Of a stretch of DNA of 64,000 nucleotides, positions 17,263-26,635 are shown one piece after another (the first letter of the stretch is position 1; every line of letters begins with the position of its first letter). The notes beneath the pieces were generated by a model. It ran no database searches, was not told the DNA's origin, and was given only the letters and a program-made list of their open reading frames with translations. Source of the DNA: Methanocorpusculum sp. (GTDB taxonomy: Archaea; Halobacteriota; Methanomicrobia; Methanomicrobiales; Methanocorpusculaceae); the NCBI RefSeq assembly GCF_030655665.1, contig NZ_JAUSPQ010000006.1:186001-250000 (forward strand), given 5' to 3'. A program made the translations under genes and the position numbers.

Positions 17263-17949
17263 TTATTCCTCGTCCATAATGCTCCAGAATCCGTCTTTTG
17301 GTCCGATGATCAGATGATCCAGCAGTTTGATTCCGAGCAGTTCGCCGGCAGCTTGCATGTCCTTTGTTATCTTCAGGTCCTGCTTGCTTGGATGAAGATT
17401 TCCGGATGGATGGTTGTGAATCAGGATCATTGCCGCTGCCCTGTCCAAGATCGCGCCGGCAAACACCTCCCGCGGATGGATTTGTGATTCATTCAGCAGC
17501 CCTTTCGTGATAAGTCTGACCTTCAGCACCTCATGAGCTCCGGACAAAGTCACCGCGACAACATTCTCCTGTGTGTCGTATCTGTATTGATGAACAAACG
17601 GCAGTACATCTTCTGCTTTGTGAATGACTGTAAGCCGGTGAATCGGCGGAGGAAACCGCCGGGCGAGTTCCAGTGCTGCTATGATCTGGCACGCCTTTGC
17701 CTCTCCCATCCCGTTCACCTCACAGAGATTGGAGACCTCTGTTTCGTAGGTCTTGGACATCAAAATCTTTCCGACCTTCTTGCCGATTTGGATCGCATCA
17801 CATCCGGGGATCCCTCTCCCGATGATTGCCGCCACCAGTTCATCAAGTTCCAGACTTGCAGGGCCCTTGGCAATCAGTTTTTCCCGAGGTTTATCGATAT
17901 CAGCGGTATTCTTCAGACTCATATGTAATTCTCTTTTGGAAAAGAGCAT
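17263..17949 (-). CDS. radC: RadC/JAB-domain protein
   Basis: Member of the RadC family, named for DNA repair but of unproven function. An N-terminal helix-hairpin-helix region (NLCEVNGMGEAKACQIIAALE, near residues 76-96) precedes the JAMM metal motif HNHPSGNLHPSKQD around residues 177-190. The length of 228 residues is normal. A second start at 17922 (MSLKNTADIDK) is equally plausible because the nine preceding residues are not family-like. It ends in a T run shared with thyA. Confidence 0.88.
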   Translation of the reverse strand: MLFSKRELHMSLKNTADIDKPREKLIAKGPASLELDELVAAIIGRGIPGCDAIQIGKKVGKILMSKTYETEVSNLCEVNGMGEAKACQIIAALELARRFPPPIHRLTVIHKAEDVLPFVHQYRYDTQENVVAVTLSGAHEVLKVRLITKGLLNESQIHPREVFAGAILDRAAAMILIHNHPSGNLHPSKQDLKITKDMQAAGELLGIKLLDHLIIGPKDGFWSIMDEE

Positions 17950-18017
17950 ACATAGTTGTTTCGCATAAATGTTCCTCCTTCCAAATCTTTATCCGATTTT
18001 CCGGGCAATAGTAGTGT

Positions 18018-18518
18018 ATGAACACTCAGGATTGTATCGATGGAGCATTTGCCGGAGAATCACAGGCAAACCGTAAGTATAAGTCCTTTTCCGAAGCAGC
18101 AGCCGACGAAGGATACGACCATGTAGCAAAACTATTCCGTGCAACGTCTGCGGCTGAAGAGATCCACGCACGCCGGCTTCTCCGTGTCGGCGGCCACATC
18201 GGAAGCACGGTTGCCAACCTTGAAGCAGGCCGTGATGGCGAACTTCACGAGACCAATGAGATGTATCCGGAGTTTATTTCCATTGCAGAAAAGGAAGGAA
18301 GACAGGATGCAGTTATCACGTTTACTCACGCCATGAAAGCCGAGGCCGTGCACGCAGACCTCTACAAAAAAGCACTTGAGGCAGTAAAAGCAGGCAAAGA
18401 CTTCAATGTAAAAACCGTCTACCTCTGCCCTGTCTGCGGAAATGTTGAGATCAACAAGACCTCGGAGCGCTGCCCGATCTGCGGCATTCCTGGCGAATCA
18501 TTCAAAGTGGTCGAGTAA
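18018..18518 (+). CDS. rbr: Rubrerythrin (copy 1)
   Basis: Non-haem diiron peroxidase that detoxifies hydrogen peroxide in anaerobes. The diiron domain has Glu ligands in FAGESQANRKY and two ExxH motifs (EEIHARR near residue 47, EAVHADLY near 116). The C-terminal rubredoxin domain has CPVCG and CPICG near residues 137 and 155. A TATA-like tctttatcc lies about 30 bases upstream. The next gene is a close paralogue of equal length. Confidence 0.93.
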   Translation: MNTQDCIDGAFAGESQANRKYKSFSEAAADEGYDHVAKLFRATSAAEEIHARRLLRVGGHIGSTVANLEAGRDGELHETNEMYPEFISIAEKEGRQDAVITFTHAMKAEAVHADLYKKALEAVKAGKDFNVKTVYLCPVCGNVEINKTSERCPICGIPGESFKVVE

Positions 18519-18694
18519 ACCCTGGTTTACCCTTTCTCTTTTTAACCCAGAATTTAGTCTCCTTTGCCCTCTCCCTCCCTCTCCTGGATTTTCAGACAAT
18601 ATTAGTCGTTCTTGAGAAAATATTTCGAGATATGCGGTTTGAAAATGTTTCCTCTCCATTATCTTTATCAAATTTCTGCACATAGTAAAATATT

Positions 18695-19195
18695 ATGAAC
18701 ACAGATGACTGTATTCTCAGTGCGTTTTCCGGTGAATCCAGGGTAAACCGCAAATATAACTCCTTTGCTAAAATAGCGGCCGACGAAGGATATGATCACG
18801 TTGCAAACCTCTTCCGTGCAACCTCAGCGGCGGAAGAGGTCCACTCACACCGTCTTCTCAGTATCGGAGGATACCTCGGAAACACAGCCGCAAATATTGA
18901 GGCCGGCATCATAGCTGAACTCCGTGCGAGCACTGAGAGTTATCCCAAGTTTGTCACGATTGCAGAAAAAGAGGATAGACAGGAAGCAGTTGTCACGTTC
19001 ACGTATGCTATGAAAGCCGAAGCTGCACACGCAGAACTTTATAAAAAGGCGCTTGAAGCGGTCAAAGCAGGCAAGGACTTCGAGGTAAAAACCATCTACC
19101 TCTGCCCGGTCTGCGGAAATGTTGTGATCAATAAGACCCCTGAACGCTGCCCGATCTGCGGAATTCCTGGCGAATCATTCAGGGTAGTTGAGTAA
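18695..19195 (+). CDS. rbr: Rubrerythrin (copy 2)
   Basis: Same domain order and length (166 residues) as the upstream copy, with all diiron and rubredoxin ligands kept (EEVHSHR, EAAHAELY, CPVCG, CPICG). Substitutions concentrate in residues 65-85. The promoter tatctttatcaa is similar to copy 1, and the sequence after each stop is also similar (aacccagaattta). The pair is a tandem duplication that includes flanking DNA. Confidence 0.93.
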   Translation: MNTDDCILSAFSGESRVNRKYNSFAKIAADEGYDHVANLFRATSAAEEVHSHRLLSIGGYLGNTAANIEAGIIAELRASTESYPKFVTIAEKEDRQEAVVTFTYAMKAEAAHAELYKKALEAVKAGKDFEVKTIYLCPVCGNVVINKTPERCPICGIPGESFRVVE

Positions 19196-19257
19196 GTCCG
19201 ATTTACTCTTCTTTTATAACCCAGAATTTATTATCCTTTGCCGTCTCTAATCATATA

Positions 19258-20298
19258 ATGAATATTCCGCAGTATGCAAGGGACCATTTCAGTTTGATAC
19301 TTGTCGCTCTGATATTTCTTGCAATCCTTGCTGTCTCGTGGAATTATATTTTCCTCTTTATCCTTGCTCTTTCCGTAGCGGTGGTTATTTTGCCGCTGCA
19401 CAGGAAGATGATTCGACGGATTCCTGCAGCGTTCTCTGCGGGAATCTTAACAACGCTCATTCTTGCGGTAATCATCGGTGTCTGTGTGGGTATTATTGTC
19501 GTGGTCAGCTCTGATTTTGAGTATTTCATGTCCATTTTTCAGACCATCATAACCACAATTACTAATATGCTCCATCTGACTGACGGCAGTGAGTTCTCCA
19601 TAAAAATCGTCGAGGAAATAAAAAGCATACTGCTTACCATGTTTCCAAGCTTTGCCCTGAGCGCAGCACAGATGATTCCGGCAGTCATCATCGATATGAT
19701 CCTGTTCTATGCTCTGGTTTACCTTTCGATCATTTTGGGGGACAATGTTTGGGCAGATTTCCGTGGGATCGTTCCTGAGAGCTCGATGGAAAATGTTTCT
19801 TTGATGGCAAAAAAGACCAAAGATATTCTATTCTCAATTTATATCGTACATGTCTTCATTGCATTCCTGACCTTCTTTTTAGCATATGCGTTTTTCCTGG
19901 TGCTCGGATATGGTCACGAGATCTTTTATTCCACAATGTGTGCATTGTTTGCCCTGATCCCTGTCTTAGGTCCTTTGATGGTGATCATCTTTGTCGGCAT
20001 CTATGCCCTGTGTCTCGGGGATATCCGGGGTGTTATTTTGATCGCGACGCTTGGTTATTTCTTGACCTGTGTCCTGACCGATCTGATCATTCGCCCGAAA
20101 CTCACCGGGAAACGGGTGAAGATCAGACCGATGCTTATGTTTGTCGGATTTTTTGGCGGAGCTATGGCTATGGGACTATTGGGTTTCGTTCTGGGTCCGG
20201 TCCTTTTGATCCTTGGAATAACTGCGTATGAAATCTTCATCAAAGAGGCAAGAAAGAAAAAAGCTGAAGAGTTGACATATGAAAAAATCCAAGTTTGA
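19258..20298 (+). CDS. PerM/AI-2E family membrane permease
   Basis: A 346-residue polytopic protein with about eight helices and the family layout: two N-terminal helix pairs, a soluble segment (about residues 95-125), then five C-terminal helices. The conserved C-terminal motif LIPVLGPLMVIIFVGIYAL (near residues 238-256) and DLIIRPKLTGKRV are typical. Members include autoinducer-2 exporters and sodium/proton antiporters; the substrate here is unknown. Its end overlaps the next start by 20 bases. Confidence 0.8.
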   Translation: MNIPQYARDHFSLILVALIFLAILAVSWNYIFLFILALSVAVVILPLHRKMIRRIPAAFSAGILTTLILAVIIGVCVGIIVVVSSDFEYFMSIFQTIITTITNMLHLTDGSEFSIKIVEEIKSILLTMFPSFALSAAQMIPAVIIDMILFYALVYLSIILGDNVWADFRGIVPESSMENVSLMAKKTKDILFSIYIVHVFIAFLTFFLAYAFFLVLGYGHEIFYSTMCALFALIPVLGPLMVIIFVGIYALCLGDIRGVILIATLGYFLTCVLTDLIIRPKLTGKRVKIRPMLMFVGFFGGAMAMGLLGFVLGPVLLILGITAYEIFIKEARKKKAEELTYEKIQV

Positions 20299-20986
20299 TC
20301 CTGAGCAGTATTCCCTCCTTTGGGAGTGCTCAAAGGCGAAGAATTTCACCCGCTGGAACGAGTGGTATGCTGCCCATCTGAAAGAGACCATGTATCTGAG
20401 AAGTTCGGATGCATACGGTGCTCATCTTGAGGGCGGAGACCTTGCCTACTGGTTTTTGGAGGGTGCAGATCTCAGATTTGCCAATCTGCAGAAGGCTGAT
20501 CTCTCTTATTCTTATCTGAAGTCAGCTGATCTTTCAAACGCGAATCTGGCAGGTGCGAATCTCTGGCGGGCCTATTTATCCCGTGCTGCCCTTGACGGTG
20601 CCAATCCGGATGCTGCCGTATATGACGGGGCGGGTAAAATAAAGTGTGATCCTGCTCAGGTTGCCCGCCTCAAATCAGGGGTTTCCTGCTGGAATGAGTG
20701 GTATGAAAACGAGATATCTAATAAACCCGATGATACCAGGGTCTATGGTGCGTATCTGGAAGAAGCTTCGTTAATGGGTCTGGATTTGTCGGGAGTAAAT
20801 CTTTCCTATGCTCATTTGGAAGGTGCCGATCTCAGGCATGTAAATCTATCGGGAGCTGATCTTTCCCACGCCCATCTGGAAGGTGCCGATATGTGGAAGG
20901 CCGATCTTACCGGCGCTGATCTCCGTTTTGCTGAGCTTGGAGGCGCAAATATGGCTGGTGCCAAAAAAGTAAATGCCCTCTTTTAA
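20279..20986 (+). CDS. Pentapeptide-repeat protein
   Basis: The 235-residue protein contains two blocks of A(D/N)LXX repeats (for example GADLRFANLQKADLSYSYL), which fold as a right-handed quadrilateral helix. Each block is introduced by the same element: WNEWY near residues 25 and 139, then YGAHLEGGDL or YGAYLEEASL. The whole protein therefore looks like a two-fold internal duplication. Function is unknown. It overlaps and is probably translated with the upstream permease. Confidence 0.85.
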   Translation: MKKSKFDPEQYSLLWECSKAKNFTRWNEWYAAHLKETMYLRSSDAYGAHLEGGDLAYWFLEGADLRFANLQKADLSYSYLKSADLSNANLAGANLWRAYLSRAALDGANPDAAVYDGAGKIKCDPAQVARLKSGVSCWNEWYENEISNKPDDTRVYGAYLEEASLMGLDLSGVNLSYAHLEGADLRHVNLSGADLSHAHLEGADMWKADLTGADLRFAELGGANMAGAKKVNALF

Positions 20987-21035
20987 ACCACCCGGCGAAA
21001 CCATATATAGTCGAAACAACTGATACGTTAGTATT

Positions 21036-21857
21036 ATGGTAATGGGTTTTAGTGAAAACATCCAGAACTCAATGGAGTATGCAAATCACGCATTCAAATC
21101 CTTTGGAAGCTGGTTTGTTCTGATCCTCCTGTATGCAGTAATGTTTGCAGGCACAGTTATGCTGATCCTTGGAACGATCTTTATGCTCGCGACGCTTCTC
21201 GCCGTCATGACTCCTGCTTTTTCATCGGCGGTCGATTCTGCTATGATGACGGGTTCGATGATGACCGATCCGGCTTTTGCTATCCTTACTTCGGTTTCGA
21301 TCGTCTTGTTCATTCTCGGGACCATTGTGACGATACTTGCGGGCATCTTCATCTATGGATTCATGATGAGAGTTTACCGTGGAGGGGAGCTTTCACTGAA
21401 CAACTGGGGTAAGATGTTTGTTGAGGGTATCCTTGCAATGATCATCCTCTTCATCTACATGATCCCCTACATCGTCATCTCCACCCTTGTGGCCCTCGGT
21501 CCGATGGACAACATGGCCTATCTGATCATTGTCGGCATGATCATACCGATCATTATTCTGATCATCTCAATTATGGTCGGCATGATGGGTGTTATCAAAT
21601 TCGCAAAGGAAGAGAAGTTCGGTGCTGCATTCCACGTAAAGGAACTCTTCAGCCTCATTGCGAATATCGGATGGCTCAGATATCTCGGATACTGGATCCT
21701 TCTCGGTCTTATAGTCAGCGTCGCAGAACTCGTTCTTCTGTGTATCCCGTTCGCCGGCTGTATTTTACTTGTTGCAGCCATGCCCTTCATTATGATCGTC
21801 ACTGCCCGGTTCTTTGCCAATCTCTATGATTCGGCTCTCCCGGCAGTTACGGAATAA
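21036..21857 (+). CDS. DUF4013-like polytopic membrane protein
   Basis: A 273-residue, very hydrophobic protein with about six membrane segments. The N-terminal NIQNSMEYANHAFKSF and the middle GFMMRVYRGGEL-type motif resemble DUF4013 proteins common in methanogens. Met and Ile are abundant. No enzymatic motif is visible. A T run follows the stop. Confidence 0.6.
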   Translation: MVMGFSENIQNSMEYANHAFKSFGSWFVLILLYAVMFAGTVMLILGTIFMLATLLAVMTPAFSSAVDSAMMTGSMMTDPAFAILTSVSIVLFILGTIVTILAGIFIYGFMMRVYRGGELSLNNWGKMFVEGILAMIILFIYMIPYIVISTLVALGPMDNMAYLIIVGMIIPIIILIISIMVGMMGVIKFAKEEKFGAAFHVKELFSLIANIGWLRYLGYWILLGLIVSVAELVLLCIPFAGCILLVAAMPFIMIVTARFFANLYDSALPAVTE

Positions 21858-21863
21858 CTCTCC

Positions 21864-21871
21864 TTTTTTTT
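21864..21871 (+). terminator. T-run terminator
   Basis: Eight T residues followed by tattttg start 7 bases after the DUF4013 stop, before the lysS promoter region. Confidence 0.45.
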
Positions 21872-21984
21872 ATTTTGTAGATCGACAATCCGGTTATACC
21901 AACTCCCGTTCCCGGCTTGGACATCAGGTATTATCAGATTTGAAAACACATACTTACAGACACATCTATAGCAGGTAACAATAC

Positions 21985-23502
21985 ATGGAAGAAAAAATAC
22001 ATGAGAAGATTCATTGGGCTGATGCAAAATCCGCGCAGGTTTCAGCCGATGCCCCGCAACTGATCGCAACCGGTATCACTCCATCTGGTCCGATCCACCT
22101 CGGAAATATGCGCGAGGTCATGACGGGTGATATGATCTACAAAGCCCTCCTCACACGGGGAGTCGAGGCCGAACTCGTCTACATTGCTGACGATTTCGAT
22201 CCGCTCAGAAAAGTGTACCCGTTCCTCTCAGATGACTACCAGAAATATATCGGCTGGCCTGTCAGCGATATCCCGTGTCCCTGCGGAAAACACAAAAGCT
22301 ATGCAGAGCATTTCCTTGATCCGTTCCTCTCGGCAATCGAAGAACTCGACATCCACCCGCGGATCATCCGGACCAGTGAAGCGTACCGCTCTGGAATGTT
22401 TACCGAACAAATCAAAGAAGCACTCATCCATGCTGAGGAGATCAAAGAAATCCTCGAACGAGTTTCCGGAAGAAAACTCGAAGAAGGCTGGACTCCGTAT
22501 TATCCGATCTGCTCATCCTGCGGCACGATTTCACGTGCAGCGATCCTCTCCCATGATATCGAAAACCATATCGTCACCTACAAATGTTCCTGCGGCCACG
22601 AAGGCGTTTCCGACTACTCCAAAGGTGAAGGAAAACTCGTCTGGCGTGTTGACTGGCCGATGCGCTGGTCCGTACACGGTGTGACGGTCGAACCATTCGG
22701 TAAAGACCACGCCTCGCCCGGAGGATCGTATGATACCGGGAAAATCATCACGAAAGAGATCTACGGCTACAATGCTCCGGTCCCGGTGACGTATGAATGG
22801 ATCAGCCTGAAAGGAAAAGGCGAGATGCACTCCTCAAAAGGCGTCGTCTTAACGATTCGGGATATGCTTGACATCGTCCCGCCGGAAGTTCTCCGTTTCA
22901 TGATCGCAAAGACCAAACCCGACAAGACCATCGCGTTTGATCCGGGAATGGGCTTACTCCGTTTGATTGACGAGTATGACAGAGCAGCCGCTGCCGGTGA
23001 TTCACGCGAGTATGAACTTTCCAAAATCGCCACCCCTCAGACAACGATCCCCTTCCGTCATATGGTGACGGTCGTCCAGATCGCTCGGACCGATGATGCC
23101 GTTTTCGATATCCTGAGACGCAGCGGGTATGAGATCATTGACAAAGATGCAGTTCTCGATCAGGCAAACCGTGCCAAGATGTGGCTTGAACGATATGCTC
23201 CCGACGACTCCAAGTTTGCCATTGCTGAATCCCTTCCGGAAGTTGCTGCAAACGAAAGGCCCGAGGTCAAAGCTGCCGTCGTTGCCTATGCAAAATCTGT
23301 CATTGATGCTGAGTGGAAAGCTGATGTCCTGCACAATGCAGTTTACGGTGCGGCAGAAACTGCCGGTGTTACCGGAAAAGATCTCTTTACCGGCATTTAC
23401 CGTGCCTTCCTCGGGGCTGACAGAGGTCCGCGTCTTGGCTGGTTCCTGGAAGCACTCGGTCGTGAAGAGACGCTGAAACGTCTCCTTGAGATGTCGTTAT
23501 AA
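21985..23502 (+). CDS. lysS: Lysyl-tRNA synthetase, class I
   Basis: Charges tRNA-Lys. The class I type, typical of euryarchaea and unrelated to the bacterial class II enzyme. It has 505 residues. The HIGH-type motif is PSGPIHLGN near residues 32-40 and the KMSKS-type motif is MHSSKG near 281. Zinc-type cysteine pairs occur at CPCGKH and CSSCGTIS. It is followed 2 bases later by a radical SAM gene. Confidence 0.96.
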   Translation: MEEKIHEKIHWADAKSAQVSADAPQLIATGITPSGPIHLGNMREVMTGDMIYKALLTRGVEAELVYIADDFDPLRKVYPFLSDDYQKYIGWPVSDIPCPCGKHKSYAEHFLDPFLSAIEELDIHPRIIRTSEAYRSGMFTEQIKEALIHAEEIKEILERVSGRKLEEGWTPYYPICSSCGTISRAAILSHDIENHIVTYKCSCGHEGVSDYSKGEGKLVWRVDWPMRWSVHGVTVEPFGKDHASPGGSYDTGKIITKEIYGYNAPVPVTYEWISLKGKGEMHSSKGVVLTIRDMLDIVPPEVLRFMIAKTKPDKTIAFDPGMGLLRLIDEYDRAAAAGDSREYELSKIATPQTTIPFRHMVTVVQIARTDDAVFDILRRSGYEIIDKDAVLDQANRAKMWLERYAPDDSKFAIAESLPEVAANERPEVKAAVVAYAKSVIDAEWKADVLHNAVYGAAETAGVTGKDLFTGIYRAFLGADRGPRLGWFLEALGREETLKRLLEMSL

Positions 23503-23504
23503 TT

Positions 23505-24509
23505 ATGGCTAAGGACAAACAACCAAGAAATCTCTCTGAAGGCTGCAAACTCTGCTATATCGGGGCAAAGCTTGTCCTTTTTATTACCGGACGGTGTGAT
23601 CGGGACTGCTGGTATTGTCCTCTTTCCGAGGAGAGAAAGGATCTCGATGTGATCTATGCAAACGATCAGAAGATCACCACTCCTGAAGAGGAGATTCTAG
23701 AAGCAGAAATGATGGATGCTCTTGGGACCGGTGTCACGGGAGGAGAACCCCTTCTGGAAATCGAACGGGTCGTTGAGTTCTGCTCGGCGCTCAAAAAACA
23801 TTTCGGCAAGGATCACCACATTCACCTTTACACCGGCCACGCCCCGACCGAAGAGGATCTCGCCGCTCTTGTCGGGTGTGTTGATGAGATCAGAATGCAC
23901 CCGCCTCATGAAGTCTGGAAAGATATTCTGAACTCACCGTACGTTCAGTCGATTGAGAATGCAAAACGAATGGGTTTTTCGGTCGGTTTCGAGGTTCCTT
24001 CCCTGCAGGGTCTCAGGTATTTCTTCCCGCTTCTTGACTCTCTCGACTTTTTCAACATCAATCAGCTTGAGTGGGGTGATGCCTGTGCTGACAACATGCG
24101 TGAGAGAAAACTCGAGACAGAAAATCCTCTCTGTAATGCGATCAAAGGTTCGACGAAATGGGCCGGTGAGATCAATGGTCATCCAAAAGTCCATTACTGT
24201 ACATCCACCTTCAAGGACTCTGTTCAGCTCCGCGAAAGGCTCAAGCGTATCGCCATGAACTCTGCACGTCCGTTTGATATGATCACCGAGGACGGCACGG
24301 TGATGTACGGCTCTATGGAACCAAATGGGGATCTCGAAATGATCCTCCCATGTCTTCGTGCCGGAAGTTATTATGAAGAGATGGAGGACGGGACCATCGA
24401 ACTCGACTGGCAGCAGATGCGAAAGATCCCCCGCAAGTTTGGCGGTGAGCGGAAAATCATCGAGCGGTATCCCAATAACGGGATGATCGTTGAGGTGATT
24501 CCTCAGTGA
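23505..24509 (+). CDS. Radical SAM protein, archaeal family
   Basis: A 334-residue radical S-adenosylmethionine enzyme. The cluster motif CDRDCWYC (CxxxCxxC) is near residues 29-36, and the SAM-binding GGEP (TGGEPLLEIE) near residue 79. The region CTSTFKDSVQLRERLKR is typical of a methanogen-conserved family that modifies an unknown substrate. The gene lies between lysS and uppS and overlaps uppS by four bases, which may mean joint expression rather than related chemistry. Confidence 0.8.
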   Translation: MAKDKQPRNLSEGCKLCYIGAKLVLFITGRCDRDCWYCPLSEERKDLDVIYANDQKITTPEEEILEAEMMDALGTGVTGGEPLLEIERVVEFCSALKKHFGKDHHIHLYTGHAPTEEDLAALVGCVDEIRMHPPHEVWKDILNSPYVQSIENAKRMGFSVGFEVPSLQGLRYFFPLLDSLDFFNINQLEWGDACADNMRERKLETENPLCNAIKGSTKWAGEINGHPKVHYCTSTFKDSVQLRERLKRIAMNSARPFDMITEDGTVMYGSMEPNGDLEMILPCLRAGSYYEEMEDGTIELDWQQMRKIPRKFGGERKIIERYPNNGMIVEVIPQ

Positions 24510-25264
24510 GTCTCCGGTCTTTTGCAGAGGACCTGTATGTCCACAGGCTTATTCGGCAGTTAACCTATGTCCCGAACCATGTAGCTATCATTCAGGACGG
24601 AAATCGGAGATTTGCAAAGGCCCGTGGAAAAGACCCCGCATTCGGGCACCGCGCCGGAGCTGAAATCACTATGAAGGTTTTTGACTGGATGGAGGAGCTT
24701 GGGGTCATACACACCACCTTTTATTCTTTTTCCACCGAGAACTTCAAGCGCTCGCCCGAAGAGGTGAATGAGCTTCTGGAACTCTTTATCGAAAAATTCT
24801 CGGAGATGATTAAAGACCCGCGGATCTATGACAAAAAAGTGAACATAACCGTGATCGGGGACAGGTCACTTATCAACGATCGGCTTTTGGAAAAGATCCG
24901 GGATGTCGAAGAGGCCACGAAGAATCATCACCAGTATTATCTGCATTTTGCCATCGCATACGGCGGGCGAAACGAAATTCTGGAAACAACGAAGTCGATC
25001 ATCTCAAAGGTCCGTGCCGGCGAGTTATCTCCTGATTCGATCACGCCGGATTGTGTGACCGAACGCATGTATTCTGAAGTGGAGATGCCTCCGGTCGATC
25101 TGATCATCCGGACGGCAAATGACAAACGTACCTCGAACTTCCTTCCGTGGCTTGCGAACGGAAATGAAGCGGCCGTTTGTTTTTGTGTACCTCCCTGGCC
25201 CGAATTTCGGTATGTGGATATGGTACGTGCTCTCAGGACGTACGATCAGCGTATGAAAGTCTGA
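24506..25264 (+). CDS. uppS: cis-Prenyltransferase (UppS-like), catalytic form
   Basis: Builds the long cis-polyprenyl diphosphate that carries sugars for glycosylation. The 252-residue protein keeps the catalytic Asp and diphosphate loop IIQDGNRRFAK near residues 28-38 and the FYSFSTENFKR motif near 73. The C-terminal substrate motif is DLIIRTANDKRTSNFLPW. The start is a GTG overlapping the previous stop. A second, degenerate homologue lies at 29659-30252. Confidence 0.92.
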   Translation: MSLRSFAEDLYVHRLIRQLTYVPNHVAIIQDGNRRFAKARGKDPAFGHRAGAEITMKVFDWMEELGVIHTTFYSFSTENFKRSPEEVNELLELFIEKFSEMIKDPRIYDKKVNITVIGDRSLINDRLLEKIRDVEEATKNHHQYYLHFAIAYGGRNEILETTKSIISKVRAGELSPDSITPDCVTERMYSEVEMPPVDLIIRTANDKRTSNFLPWLANGNEAAVCFCVPPWPEFRYVDMVRALRTYDQRMKV

Positions 25265-25266
25265 GA

Positions 25267-25974
25267 TTATTTTCTTTTCATTCCTCTGAGGATGGTTTTT
25301 GCCTCTTCGTCGGCCCGGTAGGATTCGCATATCTTCTGGATCGCTTTGTTATAGGTGACGTTATCTAAGGTGCTGTTTTCCAGATACACATGAGTGATCT
25401 CGGGGAACTTTACATAACAGACTGAAACTGCCCAGGCGACTGCCATTTTTACATAATAGCCGTCGTGAGTGATGGTATCGAGCCGCTCCAAAACTGCAGA
25501 TATGTGTTTTTCATCCACATAATAGGACAGAAGCATCACGACCCCGAACCGAACGAAAAATTCCTTGTTCGAGTCAAGATACGGCTGGATAAACTTCCAG
25601 AACGTATCCTGATGTTTTGTGACGATCTTCAGCCCCATCGCGGTTGAATCATTGATTGACCAGTTGTCTATTTTCGGGATAAAATATTTGAGCGCCGCAA
25701 TTATCTCATCCGGCTGGCCTTTTGCATACCCGATAACAAGACCCTGCAGCATGATCTCTTCAAAGGAGTCATCGGTTGCTTCTTTCAGATATTTCTTCCA
25801 GTCGCCTGCGGCAATTCTTTTTGCCAGATCGCGGAGGTCCGGGATTCTTACCCCGATCATATTATCAGCTCCCGGAATGAGACCGCTGGAGAATGTACGG
25901 TATTTCGGATCGGCAAGCCGTATAAGTTCCGGTTTTATATCCAAATTATCCGCGTGCTTTCGTGATTGCTTCAC
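25267..25974 (-). CDS. AlkD-like DNA alkylation repair protein
   Basis: HEAT-repeat DNA glycosylase family that removes alkylated bases. The 235 residues match the small AlkD form: GVRIPDLRDLAKRI near residues 42-55, a central NWSINDSTAMGLK, and FVRFGVVMLLSYYV near 142. Catalytic Asp and Trp candidates lie in NWSINDS. The first 10 residues overlap the end of the upstream flavoprotein gene, so the two are probably co-expressed. Confidence 0.8.
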   Translation of the reverse strand: MKQSRKHADNLDIKPELIRLADPKYRTFSSGLIPGADNMIGVRIPDLRDLAKRIAAGDWKKYLKEATDDSFEEIMLQGLVIGYAKGQPDEIIAALKYFIPKIDNWSINDSTAMGLKIVTKHQDTFWKFIQPYLDSNKEFFVRFGVVMLLSYYVDEKHISAVLERLDTITHDGYYVKMAVAWAVSVCYVKFPEITHVYLENSTLDNVTYNKAIQKICESYRADEEAKTILRGMKRK

Positions 25975-26548
25975 CTAATGCTCTCCCTTTTTCGTATGCT
26001 GCTTTCAGCACATCTGGTTTGGTCTCTATTTTCTTAATGGTGTCCATATCGTTTTGCAGAAGTTCATCAAAGTATTTCGTGTCGATGATCTGACAGAACG
26101 CTTTTACGGTGAGTAAGGGGCCGATGAAAACTTCGGGCGTGTTCATTCCTGAGATGCAGATGAACAAGGTTTTGCGGATCTTTGCGTGTTCAGGAGTGAT
26201 GAAGGAGTTTTTCCGATGATATTTTGCCATGTAAAACGGCTGACATCTGTCCATGAAGGATTTCAACTGGCCCGGTATCCCGTAGGTCATCACCGGGGTT
26301 GCAATAATAATCCCGTCGGCCTCCTTAAGCATAGTAAGATATTTTTCTGCTTCATCCTGAATGGCACAGTGTACTTTATCCATGCAGTGGTAAATCTGTC
26401 TGCACCCGGAGAGATTTAGTCGGACAACATCCACTCTTTCAACGCTACATCCGGCTTCCTCTGCGCCGCGAATCGCTTCGGTAAGAAGTTTGTCGGTGTT
26501 TCCTCCGAGAACATTACTGCCGAACAAGGCCACGATCTTTTTCGTCAT
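25946..26548 (-). CDS. Flavodoxin-fold/NADPH-dependent FMN reductase-like protein
   Basis: The 200-residue protein has the FMN-binding start ALFGSNVLGGNTDKLLTEAI (near residues 7-26) and the second flavin motif TPVMTYGIPGQLKSFMDR near residues 84-101. Two Cys-containing stretches (CRQIYHCMDKVHC) near residue 50 resemble the iron-sulfur flavoprotein family of methanogens, but the compact four-Cys motif is not complete, so I keep the call general. Confidence 0.75.
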   Translation of the reverse strand: MTKKIVALFGSNVLGGNTDKLLTEAIRGAEEAGCSVERVDVVRLNLSGCRQIYHCMDKVHCAIQDEAEKYLTMLKEADGIIIATPVMTYGIPGQLKSFMDRCQPFYMAKYHRKNSFITPEHAKIRKTLFICISGMNTPEVFIGPLLTVKAFCQIIDTKYFDELLQNDMDTIKKIETKPDVLKAAYEKGRALGEAITKARG

Positions 26549-26635
26549 TACTGAATGATATGCCGGGCAATCTATAAGAATGTGCTTCGATACATAGAAT
26601 AATTACCCTCACAGACAATATTTTGCTGAGTCAAA

